In this document: piece by piece, positions 9,570 through 16,950 of the stretch
How the letters are laid out: every line of letters starts with the position of its first letter
How positions within the stretch are numbered: position 1 is the stretch's first letter
Assembly (NCBI RefSeq): GCF_001904725.1
Contig: NZ_MRCE01000004.1
Location: 1 to 56,404, forward strand
Length of the DNA: 56,404 nucleotides
Origin: Phormidium ambiguum IAM M-71
GTDB taxonomy: Bacteria > Cyanobacteriota > Cyanobacteriia > Cyanobacteriales > Aerosakkonemataceae
Direction of reading: 5' to 3'
Notes under the pieces: model-generated
What the model was told of the DNA's origin: nothing
What the model saw: only the letters and a program-made list of their open reading frames with translations
The model's database searches: none
Program-made: the position numbers and the translations under genes

Positions 9570-9719
9570 ATGACAAACAACACTTCTATAGAAGAACGAC
9601 TTTCAGCAGTAGAAAACGCGATCGTTCTCATAAGTTTAAGATTGTGGGGAGTGCGATTCCCGAAGGGATCGCTTTGCGAATCGCAAACAGTTGCGGCTAT
9701 TATAATAATACCTAACTAG
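9570..9719 (+). pseudogene. Fragment of a small coiled-coil protein interrupted by a palindromic repeat
   Basis: After a GAAAGGAAAA ribosome-binding site, the ORF starts MTNNTSIEERLSAVENAI, a start typical of small heptad-type proteins. The frame then runs into a repeat-like sequence around 9648-9686 (GCGATTCCCGAAGGGATCGC), and the last 25 codons have no protein character. I read it as the 5' remnant of a gene whose remainder was replaced by a repeat. A genuine 49-residue peptide cannot be ruled out. Confidence 0.4.
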
Positions 9720-9734
9720 CCTACAGGAAATTCT

Positions 9735-9938
9735 ATGACTCCTTACAAAGAGCGATATTTAGTAGATGAAAGTGGGAAGCGCGTCGGCGTTTTTCTGGAT
9801 ATTGCAGATTACCAAAAACTTTTGGAAGAATTGGAAGAGTTAGAATCTATTCGGGCTTTTGATAATGCAAAAGCGGCTGATGATGAAGTGATTGGTTTTG
9901 AGGATGCGATCGCAGAAATTGAGCGAGAACTCCAATGA
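9735..9938 (+). CDS. Type II antitoxin, RelB/Phd-like
   Basis: A 67-residue acidic protein. The N-terminal strand ERYLVDESGKRVGVFLDIADYQKLLEEL is the pattern of Phd/RelB antitoxins that precede a RelE toxin in cyanobacteria. The rest is a toxin-wrapping acidic tail ending AEIERELQ. The stop overlaps the start of the next gene (ATGA), which implies coupling. A ribosome-binding site (ACAGGAAA) lies ahead of ATG 9735. This is the second toxin-antitoxin pair within 1.2 kb. Confidence 0.85.
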   Translation: MTPYKERYLVDESGKRVGVFLDIADYQKLLEELEELESIRAFDNAKAADDEVIGFEDAIAEIERELQ

Positions 9939-10189
9939 GTTACAATTTATTTATCCTCCGAATAGCTCAGAAAGAATTGGCAAGATTGCCTATAAATGCT
10001 TATGAATCAATAAGGGATGCTATTCGATCTTTAACAGAAGATCCTAGACCTCCAGGTTGTTTAAAGTTAAAAAATCGTGAATGTTGGCGCATCCGTGTCG
10101 GTGATTATAGAGTGATTTATGAAATTGATGATAAACAACAGATTGTTACGGTTCTTCATGTTGGCAATCGTCGTGATGTTTATCGATAA
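9935..10189 (+). CDS. RelE-family mRNA interferase toxin
   Basis: An 84-residue RelE/ParE-fold toxin. It begins MSYNLFILRIAQKELARLP and has the family core LKNRECWRIRVGDYRVIYEIDD (W-R-I-R-x-G-x-Y-R-V-x-Y), then VLHVGNRRDVYR, which ends in the catalytic-type R-R-x-x-Y. Homologues cleave mRNA on the ribosome. It overlaps its antitoxin by four bases. It is distinct in sequence from the toxin at 9200-9475, so the two pairs are not recent duplicates. Confidence 0.92.
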   Translation: MSYNLFILRIAQKELARLPINAYESIRDAIRSLTEDPRPPGCLKLKNRECWRIRVGDYRVIYEIDDKQQIVTVLHVGNRRDVYR

Positions 10190-10201
10190 AAGTTTATTTT
10201 T

Positions 10202-10222
10202 GAACGCAGATGAACGCAGATG
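10202..10222. repeat. CAGATG-type repeat at the recQ start
   Basis: Two tandem GAACGCAGAT units belonging to the family at 6949. They create an alternative in-frame ATG upstream of the likely recQ start. Confidence 0.6.
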
Positions 10223-10236
10223 ATTTTTCTGATTCA

Positions 10237-11670
10237 ATGTCTTGGGAAAGGGTTAGGGAAACTTTCAAAAAGATTTGGGGTTATGATGATTTTCGTCCGC
10301 CACAAGGCGAGGTAATTCGTTGCTTATTATCCCAAAAAGATGCAATGATTATTATGCCCACTGGTGGGGGAAAGTCAATTTGTTTTCAGCTTCCGGCTTT
10401 GCTACAAACAGGGTTAACTTTAGTGGTTTCGCCGTTGGTAGCTTTGATGGAAAATCAGGTGCAAGAGTTGCGTCAGCGGAAGTTACCCGCAGCACTTTTA
10501 CATAGTGAGTTATCGACTGGGGAACGCAAGCGGATTTTAGCAGAATTGGAACAACAAAAGTTAAGGTTACTGTATGTTTCTCCTGAAACTTTGCTGAGTA
10601 AACCTGTTTGGGAACGGTTAGCGCAACCACAGTTAAAAATTAATGGTTTGATATTAGATGAAGCACATTGTTTGGTGCAATGGGGTGATACTTTTCGCCC
10701 AGCTTATCGACGGTTGGGAACGGTAAGAGATGCTTTACTTAAGGATAAACCAGCGGGGAGTAAAATGGCGATCGCAGCTTTCACCGCAACGGCAGATCCT
10801 TCCGCCCAAAAAACTATTCAACAAGTATTACAATTACAACAACCAGAAATTTTCCGCCTCAACCCTTATCGAGATAATCTAAACTTAAAAGTTCAAATTG
10901 CTTGGACACCTTGCGGACGCAAACATCGACTGCTAAAATTTATTCAATCTAGACCAAAACAAGCTGGTTTAGTATATGTGCGAACTCGCAAAGATAGCGA
11001 AGAACTAGCCGAATGGTTGGGAAAAAAAGGTTGCACAACCGCAGCTTATCACGCAGGTTTACATCCCCAAGAACGGCGAGAAATGGAAAGAGATTGGATT
11101 TCGGGAAAAGTACCTTTTGTAATTTGTACTTCCGCCTTTGGAATGGGGATAAATAAACCGGATGTCAGGTGGGTAATCCATTTTCAACCACCATTATTAC
11201 TCTCGGAATATGTGCAAGAAATTGGACGTGCGGGGAGAGATGGGAAAGTTTCGGAAGCGTTATTATTAATGAGTGAACCGACGGGATTTTTAGATAATGG
11301 GGATAAGCAAAGACGGGAGTTTTTTGAGGGGAAAATGCGATCGCAACAACGACAAGCTCAACAACTATTAAACAAACTACCCAAACAAGGCAATATTAAT
11401 GATATTTCCCGGAAATTTCCCGAAGCTGCAATAGCTTTATCCTTGTTACATAGTATGAATAAATTATCCTGGCTTGACCCTTTTAATTATATAATAAAAC
11501 CTGGGGAAAAAAGCCAAAGTTCTAATCAATTCAACGCAGCGAAACAGATGGAAAAATATTTGCGATCGCGCCAATGTCGCTGGCAATTTCTGTTAAACGC
11601 TTTTGGCTTTTCCCAAGAAGCGGAGAAGATGCGTTGCGGACACTGCGATAACTGTCGCAATAAACTTTAG
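10237..11670 (+). CDS. recQ: RecQ-family ATP-dependent DNA helicase
   Basis: A superfamily 2 3'-5' DNA helicase of 477 residues. It shows the RecQ motif 0 (FRPPQGEV), Walker A MPTGGGKS, DEAH in LILDEAHCLVQWG, the aromatic-rich loop, SAT-like FTATAD, and motif VI EIGRAGRDG. The C-terminus has a reduced zinc-binding module (CRW ... CGHCDNC) and lacks the HRDC domain, so it is shorter than the 600-residue E. coli enzyme; this short form is usual in cyanobacteria. ATG at 10237 (MSWERVRETFKKIWG) is preferred. The in-frame ATG at 10210 lies inside a CAGATGAACG repeat and would add nine residues. Role: repair and fork processing. Confidence 0.9.
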   Translation: MSWERVRETFKKIWGYDDFRPPQGEVIRCLLSQKDAMIIMPTGGGKSICFQLPALLQTGLTLVVSPLVALMENQVQELRQRKLPAALLHSELSTGERKRILAELEQQKLRLLYVSPETLLSKPVWERLAQPQLKINGLILDEAHCLVQWGDTFRPAYRRLGTVRDALLKDKPAGSKMAIAAFTATADPSAQKTIQQVLQLQQPEIFRLNPYRDNLNLKVQIAWTPCGRKHRLLKFIQSRPKQAGLVYVRTRKDSEELAEWLGKKGCTTAAYHAGLHPQERREMERDWISGKVPFVICTSAFGMGINKPDVRWVIHFQPPLLLSEYVQEIGRAGRDGKVSEALLLMSEPTGFLDNGDKQRREFFEGKMRSQQRQAQQLLNKLPKQGNINDISRKFPEAAIALSLLHSMNKLSWLDPFNYIIKPGEKSQSSNQFNAAKQMEKYLRSRQCRWQFLLNAFGFSQEAEKMRCGHCDNCRNKL

Positions 11671-11694
11671 AAAAAGCCAATAACCTATTTATAC

Positions 11695-11834
11695 CCATCT
11701 GTGTTCATCTGTGTTTATCTGTGGATATCTGTGGTTAAAAAAAATCCTAAATTTCATATCCAAACTTATGCCTGGAATTATATCTAATTTTTTACCACAG
11801 ATGAGACACAGATGGACACAGATGAACACAGATG
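11695..11834. terminator. Repeat-built long hairpin between convergent recQ and pheS
   Basis: CATCTGTG repeats at 11695-11736 are nearly the reverse complement of ACACAGATG repeats at 11794-11834, giving imperfect arms of about 41 bases around a 57-base loop. The structure lies between two genes that converge, so it probably serves as a bidirectional terminator. No uninterrupted T-run of note accompanies it. Confidence 0.5.
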
Positions 11835-11930
11835 ATTTTCAGGCGGGATGAATGGCAACGAACAATACTTTAGTAATTGGTAGTAGGAAATAATTTATCA
11901 ACTACCCACTACCTACTACCAATTACCCAA

Positions 11931-12935
11931 TTAAAACTGCCGCAAAAAGCGCAAATCGCTACTATATAAACGGCGAATATCATCAAGTTGATGCAACAGT
12001 AAAGCCACTCTTTCTACACCAAAACCTGCGGCAAAACCTGTGTAAGTTTCTGGATCGTAACCAACAGATTTGAGGACATTTGGATCGATCATTCCGCAAC
12101 CCATAATTTCCAACCATTTACCTTTCCATCGCATATCAACTTCGGCGGAAGGTTCAGTAAATGGGAAATAACTGGCGCGGAAACGAATTTCCATTTCTTC
12201 GCCGAACATTTGATGTAAAAACTCTTTGATTGTGCCTTTCAAATCGGTGAAAGTTAAGTTTTCATCAACTGCGAAAAACTCAATTTGGTGGAAAACTGCC
12301 GTGTGGGTAGCGTCAACAGTATCCCGCCGATAACAACGCCCAGGTGCGATTACTCTGATTGGTGGATCGTTCTCTTCCATATAATGAATTTGAATGTTGG
12401 AAGTGTGAGTTCGCAACAAATTTCCATCAGGTAAATAGAGAGTATCCTGCATATCACGGGCGGGGTGATCTGGGAGGAAATTTAATGCTTCAAAATTATA
12501 GTAATCGGTTTCCATTTCTGGGCCTGTTTCCACAGTGTAGCCCATCCCGACGAAAATATCGATCGCCCTATCAATAGTACTATTAATAGGATGCACTCGA
12601 CCTTGGGGACGGAAAACCGCTGGCATTGTAACATCAATAGTTTCTGCTTCCAGTCGCGCTTGAATTTCAGCTGCTTGTAAAGATGATTTCTGACTTTCTA
12701 AAGCACTTTGCAAAGCTTCTTTAACTTCGTTCGCTAATGCGCCAATTTTCGGACGTTCTTCTGGGGAAAGTTTACCCAAACCGCCTAAAATTTGGGAAAG
12801 TTGACCTTTTTTACCAAGATAGGCAACTCGCAATTCTTCGAGTTGGGGTAGAGTATTAACAGCTGCGATCGCTTTTTGCGCGTCAACTTTTAACGCTGTT
12901 AGTTTCGCCTCTAATTCATTCGGCTGATTCGTCAT
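11931..12935 (-). CDS. pheS: Phenylalanine--tRNA ligase alpha subunit
   Basis: The 334-residue class II synthetase alpha subunit. It has the N-terminal coiled-coil tRNA-binding arm (residues 1-85, containing [13 protein letters not shown]), motif 2 as [14 protein letters not shown] followed by FHQIEF, and motif 3 as [16 protein letters not shown] near the end. It works as an alpha2-beta2 enzyme with PheT, which is not in this window, so pheS and pheT are unlinked here as in other cyanobacteria. The start has normal family length. It is divergent from surE with a 130-base gap. Confidence 0.96.
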   Translation of the reverse strand: MTNQPNELEAKLTALKVDAQKAIAAVNTLPQLEELRVAYLGKKGQLSQILGGLGKLSPEERPKIGALANEVKEALQSALESQKSSLQAAEIQARLEAETIDVTMPAVFRPQGRVHPINSTIDRAIDIFVGMGYTVETGPEMETDYYNFEALNFLPDHPARDMQDTLYLPDGNLLRTHTSNIQIHYMEENDPPIRVIAPGRCYRRDTVDATHTAVFHQIEFFAVDENLTFTDLKGTIKEFLHQMFGEEMEIRFRASYFPFTEPSAEVDMRWKGKWLEIMGCGMIDPNVLKSVGYDPETYTGFAAGFGVERVALLLHQLDDIRRLYSSDLRFLRQF

Positions 12936-13065
12936 GCTAATCTATTGTCAAACAGAAGGGGAAAGGTGTGGGTAAACACAGCCTATCGCTACCAGTTTAA
13001 GAGATTTTCGCTCTTTTCTTAGAACTGCGGTTGATCCGAAGCTCATAATCTCTGAAAATCAGAAT

Positions 13066-13890
13066 ATGAAACTCTTAATCAGTAACGATGACGGTATTTT
13101 CGCACTTGGCATCCGCACCTTAGCCAATACTTTGGCAGAGGCAGGCCATGATGTTAGTGTAGTATGTCCTGACCGCGAGCGATCGGCAACCGGACATGGT
13201 TTAACCTTGCACGATCCAATTCGCGCCGAAGTGGTAGAATCAGTTTTCCATCCCTCGGTAAAAGCTTGGGCAAGTTCTGGAACACCTTCCGATTGTGTAA
13301 AATTAGGCATTTGGGCATTATTAGATAGTCCCCCCGACTATGTACTTTCCGGCATCAATCACGGTTCCAATTTAGGCACAGATATTTTATATTCAGGAAC
13401 AGTTTCCGCCGCAATGGAAGGCGTAATCGAAGGCATCCCCGGAATAGCATTTAGTCTCACTAGTTTTACTCACCAAAACTTTCAACCAGCCGCAGATTTT
13501 GCCAAACTATTATTAGATCGTTTAGCCAAAAAACCATTACCCCAATTAATGTTGTTAAACGTGAACGTACCGCCTGTAGAATGGCAAGAAATTGCCGGAG
13601 TAGCAATTACTCGCCAAGGAATACGTCGCTACATTGATGTATTTGAAAAACGCCTCGATCCTCGTGGTAAAACCTACTATTGGTTAACTGGAGAAGCACA
13701 AGAAGAAATAGAATCCCCAACCCATCCTTTCTTACCCCCAGAAATTCTCACAGACGTAGAAGCAATCCGCAAGAATTATATTACCATCACCCCATTACAA
13801 TATGACTTAACTTACGGTTCAGGATTGCAAGATTTACAACAATGGGGAAAAGTAACAAACGATTGGGAACTAGGAAACAACCCTTATTAA
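13066..13890 (+). CDS. surE: 5'/3'-nucleotidase SurE
   Basis: SurE dephosphorylates nucleoside monophosphates and is linked to stationary-phase survival. The 274-residue protein starts [10 protein letters not shown] with the metal ligands Asp8-Asp9, then SGTPSDCV (substrate serine region) and [10 protein letters not shown] with the third ligand Asn, and [11 protein letters not shown]. It is a full-length member. No clear Shine-Dalgarno sequence precedes it. It is followed by a CATCTGCG repeat (13913-13944) before the epimerase gene. Confidence 0.95.
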   Translation: MKLLISNDDGIFALGIRTLANTLAEAGHDVSVVCPDRERSATGHGLTLHDPIRAEVVESVFHPSVKAWASSGTPSDCVKLGIWALLDSPPDYVLSGINHGSNLGTDILYSGTVSAAMEGVIEGIPGIAFSLTSFTHQNFQPAADFAKLLLDRLAKKPLPQLMLLNVNVPPVEWQEIAGVAITRQGIRRYIDVFEKRLDPRGKTYYWLTGEAQEEIESPTHPFLPPEILTDVEAIRKNYITITPLQYDLTYGSGLQDLQQWGKVTNDWELGNNPY

Positions 13891-13912
13891 TCCCCACCCA
13901 AAACTAACAAAA

Positions 13913-13944
13913 ACATCTGCGTTTATCTGCGTTCATCTGCGGTT
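13913..13944. repeat. CATCTGCG short tandem repeats
   Basis: Three tandem ATCTGCGTT-type units on the reverse sense of the CAGATG family, in the surE-epimerase gap. Confidence 0.55.
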
Positions 13945-13966
13945 TAAAATCAATTCTACTCAACGC

Positions 13967-15013
13967 ATGAAAATCCAAATAAAAACCTTCACTGTCAACA
14001 AACGCTTCCCTCTAACCATCAGTAGAGGAACAACATCCCAAAGCACAAACATTTGGGTAGAAATCGAAGCAGAAGGAATCACCGGATGGGGAGAAGCATC
14101 ACCTTTTTCCATTGGCAACTTCCCCCAAACAACCCCCTTTCTCCAAGAAACTCTCCAACAAATCGCCCCCAAATTAGAACAATTTCACCCTTTACAAAGA
14201 CAACAAATAGAACAAGTTTTAATTAACACAAAATTACCTTCTGCCGCCTGTGCAGCGATCGACGTAGCATTACATGATTGGATGGGAAAAAAAGCAGGTT
14301 TACCTTTGTGGAAACTGTGGGGTTTAGATTGTAATAATATCGTCCCCACCTCCGTCACAATTGGCATAAACACCCCCGAAGCTGCGGTACAAAGAGTGCG
14401 AGATTGGGTAAAGTTCCTTGATGCCAAAGTATTTAAAATCAAACTGGGAAATCCCCAAGGAATTGCCGCAGATAAAGCCATGTTTACCGCAATTTACCAA
14501 GAAGTATCCCAAGCAAAATTCAGCGTCGATGCTAATGGTGGTTGGAGTTTATCAGATGCCGTGAAAATGTGTGATTGGTTAGCTCAATATGGGGTAACTT
14601 ATGTGGAACAACCTTTAGACAAAGGAGAGGAAAAAACTTTACCTGAACTGAAAAAACACTCCCCGCTTCCTATCTTTGTTGATGAAAGTTGTTTTACCAG
14701 CAAAGACATTCCCAGTTTAGCAGATAAAGTAGATGGAATCAATATTAAATTGATGAAATCTGGCGGATTAACTGAAGCAATGAGAATGATTAATACAGCC
14801 AAAGCCTGCGGATTAAAAGTAATGTTTGGCTGTTATTCTGATAGTTCGCTAGCAAATACCGCCCTTTCTCACCTTTCCCCTTTGGCAGATTATTTAGATT
14901 TAGATAGTCACTTAAATTTATTAGACGATCGCTTTACTGGTGCCACAATAAAAGAAGGGCGTTTGTTACCCAATGACTTACCAGGATTAGGAATAATCCG
15001 AAAGGATACATGA
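13967..15013 (+). CDS. Enolase-superfamily epimerase (dipeptide epimerase / DgcA-like)
   Basis: A 348-residue member of the muconate-lactonising subgroup of the enolase superfamily. The catalytic pattern is complete: K157-x-K159 (KIKLG), metal ligands D188 (SVDANGG), E214 (YVEQPL) and D239 (IFVDES), and the second base K261 (NIKLMKSGG). This set supports 1,1-proton transfer, as in L-Ala-D/L-Glu epimerases. The close linkage with a DUF1611 gene at 15518 matches the DgcA-DgcN pair described in marine bacteria, where DgcA racemises N-acetyl-D-glutamate. Either cell-wall dipeptide epimerisation or N-acetylglutamate racemisation is therefore possible. Fold and catalytic residues are seen directly; the substrate is inferred. 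Confidence 0.88.
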   Translation: MKIQIKTFTVNKRFPLTISRGTTSQSTNIWVEIEAEGITGWGEASPFSIGNFPQTTPFLQETLQQIAPKLEQFHPLQRQQIEQVLINTKLPSAACAAIDVALHDWMGKKAGLPLWKLWGLDCNNIVPTSVTIGINTPEAAVQRVRDWVKFLDAKVFKIKLGNPQGIAADKAMFTAIYQEVSQAKFSVDANGGWSLSDAVKMCDWLAQYGVTYVEQPLDKGEEKTLPELKKHSPLPIFVDESCFTSKDIPSLADKVDGINIKLMKSGGLTEAMRMINTAKACGLKVMFGCYSDSSLANTALSHLSPLADYLDLDSHLNLLDDRFTGATIKEGRLLPNDLPGLGIIRKDT

Positions 15014-15041
15014 ATATGTTAACAACAAGGCAAAACATATT

Positions 15042-15500
15042 ATGCAGAAAAATTTCTTTAATATATCCATTAAAATGCAAAAAAATTCTCTAATTTATCT
15101 GTCTTTGTTATTTTTCTGTTTTACTCAAGAAACCTTAGCAGCTATGACAAAAATTAATCAAAGTTTGCTAATAGGTGAATGGAGTCAACCGGGAAAGTGT
15201 AATCAAAGCCGTTTTATTTATACTCGCAACGGTCAATACATTTCGATGGAGAAAAAGAAAGGGCGTTGGCAGACTTTATATCGCGGAATTTATCTAACAT
15301 CTCCGCAACAACCCGATTCTATTATCATTGGTGATGGCCCGAATATGGGAGGTTATTTAGTAGATATTAATGAGTTAACCCGCAACACTTTAAAGGGGGA
15401 ATGGAATGTTAATGCAAGTGAAGGATTAACATTTGATAACCCCGAAGATGCCAAATTTTCTTATGTCAGATGTTCTGGGACTGTCTTAAAAAAGAACTGA
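15042..15500 (+). CDS. Small secreted protein of unknown function
   Basis: I do not recognise a family. The ORF is 152 residues. A second Met at residue 12 (15075) begins a normal signal peptide (MQKNSLIYLSLLFF, cleavage near ETLA-A), so the true start may be 15075. The mature part is about 110 residues with two cysteines (GKCNQ and VRCSG) that could form a disulphide, and a WxQPGxCxxxRF(I/V)Y pattern followed by beta-strand-rich sequence, resembling small lipocalin-like extracytoplasmic domains. It sits between the epimerase and DUF1611 genes with short gaps (28 and 17 bases), so it is probably co-transcribed. Confidence 0.7.
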   Translation: MQKNFFNISIKMQKNSLIYLSLLFFCFTQETLAAMTKINQSLLIGEWSQPGKCNQSRFIYTRNGQYISMEKKKGRWQTLYRGIYLTSPQQPDSIIIGDGPNMGGYLVDINELTRNTLKGEWNVNASEGLTFDNPEDAKFSYVRCSGTVLKKN

Positions 15501-15517
15501 TAATCTGGTAAATAACT

Positions 15518-16558
15518 ATGCTACAACCTAATCAAAAATTAGCTATCTTACTCCACGAAGGAATTAAAGGCATTCATGGTAAAACTGGATTAGCACTTTT
15601 ACGCTATAGTCGATCGCCCATTGTAGCAGTAATCGACCAAGAATCCGCAGGTGAATCTCTACCCAAACTAACAGGAATTTCCTGCGATATACCAATTGTA
15701 GCTTCAGTAGAAGAGGCGCTTTGTTACCATCCTGATGTATTAGCAATTGGCATTGCACCTTCCGGGGGAATTTTACCAGAACCTTGGTTGCAAGAAGTTA
15801 AACAAGGGGTAGCAGCTGGTTTATCTGTGATGAACGGTTTACATACCCAATTAGGCAAAGATCCAGAGATTAAAACATTAATAAAAGAAGGACAATGGAT
15901 TTGGGATATTCGTCAAGAACCTGCGGGTTTAGGTGTAGGAAGTGCCAAAGCCCGATCGCTCTCTTGTCGTCGTATTTTAGCCGTTGGAACTGATATGGCA
16001 GTTGGCAAAATGTCAACTACTTTAGAATTAAATAAAGCCGCCCAAAACCGAGGTTTAAAATCAAAATTCTTGGGAACTGGACAAGCAGGAATTATGATTT
16101 CAGGTGATGGAATTCCTTTGGATGCAATAAGAGTAGACTTCGCTGCTGGTGCAGTTGAACAGTTAGTAATGCGTCATGGAGAAGAAAATGAAATTCTGTT
16201 TGTAGAGGGACAAGGTTCGCTTTTACACCCAGGTTCAACAGCAACTCTACCACTTTTGCGCGGTTCTCAACCCACACATTTAATATTAGTACATCGGGCA
16301 GGACAATCTCACATTCGCAACCTTCCTCATGTACAAATTCCACCTTTATCAGAGGTGGTGAAATTGTATGAAAGTGTGGCTTTTTGTGGTGGTGCTTTTG
16401 CTGAGGTTAAGGTGAGTGCGATCGCGCTTAATACTGCACATTTGGATGAGGAAAGGGCTGGAAGTGCGATCGAGCAAATTAAGATAGAGACAGGTTTGCC
16501 TTGTACAGATGTAGTGCGGTTTGGGGCTGATTTGTTGTTAGATGCAGTTTTGAATTGA
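15518..16558 (+). CDS. DUF1611 protein (DgcN-like N-acetyltransferase candidate)
   Basis: A 346-residue DUF1611 protein with an N-terminal Rossmann-like domain and a C-terminal P-loop-type domain carrying AVGTDMAVGKMSTTLEL (GTDxxxGKMST, the family signature), GTGQAGIM and FVEGQGSLLHPG. Members were once annotated as EBNA-1-like or NAD-dependent proteins. One characterised group, DgcN, N-acetylates D-glutamate and acts with the racemase DgcA. The enolase-superfamily gene directly upstream fits such a D-glutamate salvage unit. Family membership is certain; the substrate is inferred from linkage. A repeat (ACCGCAAAGAACGCAAAG) starts right after the stop. Confidence 0.85.
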   Translation: MLQPNQKLAILLHEGIKGIHGKTGLALLRYSRSPIVAVIDQESAGESLPKLTGISCDIPIVASVEEALCYHPDVLAIGIAPSGGILPEPWLQEVKQGVAAGLSVMNGLHTQLGKDPEIKTLIKEGQWIWDIRQEPAGLGVGSAKARSLSCRRILAVGTDMAVGKMSTTLELNKAAQNRGLKSKFLGTGQAGIMISGDGIPLDAIRVDFAAGAVEQLVMRHGEENEILFVEGQGSLLHPGSTATLPLLRGSQPTHLILVHRAGQSHIRNLPHVQIPPLSEVVKLYESVAFCGGAFAEVKVSAIALNTAHLDEERAGSAIEQIKIETGLPCTDVVRFGADLLLDAVLN

Positions 16559-16655
16559 ACCGCAAAGAACGCAAAGGGCAGGAAGGGAAGAGAGGAGGAG
16601 AGAGGTAGTGCTTCCATGATGACTCTCACAGAGATAATATTTAACTTTAAAAAAG
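16559..16655. repeat. GCAAAGAAC short repeats and A+T-rich spacer
   Basis: ACCGCAAAGAACGCAAAG after the DUF1611 stop recurs at about 30309 (ACCGCAAAGGACGCAAAG). The remainder is purine-rich spacer and a TAATAT box at about 16636 that could be a -10 element for the structured RNA at 16656-16860. Confidence 0.45.
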
Positions 16656-16860
16656 GTCACACACAAATGCGGAAAGGTTCCTCCTTCGTAAACCTCGACC
16701 TTCACCGCGCGGGCATCTCCGTTAGGAGTGAACGCAAATATAAGGTGAACAAACTTGTATTGATCTAACTACAAGTCTGGATTTGCTAGCTTAAACACAT
16801 GGATGGCGCTCCACCATCCAAATTGCAAGGCGGCTTCACCTTTTGACATTTGTATGTGAC
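16656..16860. ncRNA. Candidate retron msr-msd RNA
   Basis: A 205-base structured segment next to a retron RT. GTCACACACAAATG at 16656-16669 pairs with CATTTGTATGTGAC at 16847-16860 (13 of 14), like the a1/a2 repeats that close retron RNAs. Inside is an AAGGTGAA (16742-16749) / TTCACCTT (16835-16842) stem of 8 bp enclosing two further hairpins: ACTTGTA/TACAAGT at 16753-16776 and TGGATGG/CCATCCA at 16800-16820. A CTCC-GTTA-GGAG hairpin lies at 16707-16718. Read on the plus strand the order is a1, small hairpins (msr), long hairpin (msd), a2, which is the canonical layout. That strand would be convergent with the RT, and the RNA would lie beyond its 3' end instead of before its 5' end. The orientation is therefore left open. 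Confidence 0.5.
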
Positions 16861-16950
16861 GTGCTAATTTTAACATATTCAAAAACAATTTATTGCTGTA
16901 CCCCTACTTCTCAGTGTTACAGAAATAAAAGAGTAATCAAGCAGAAAAAT

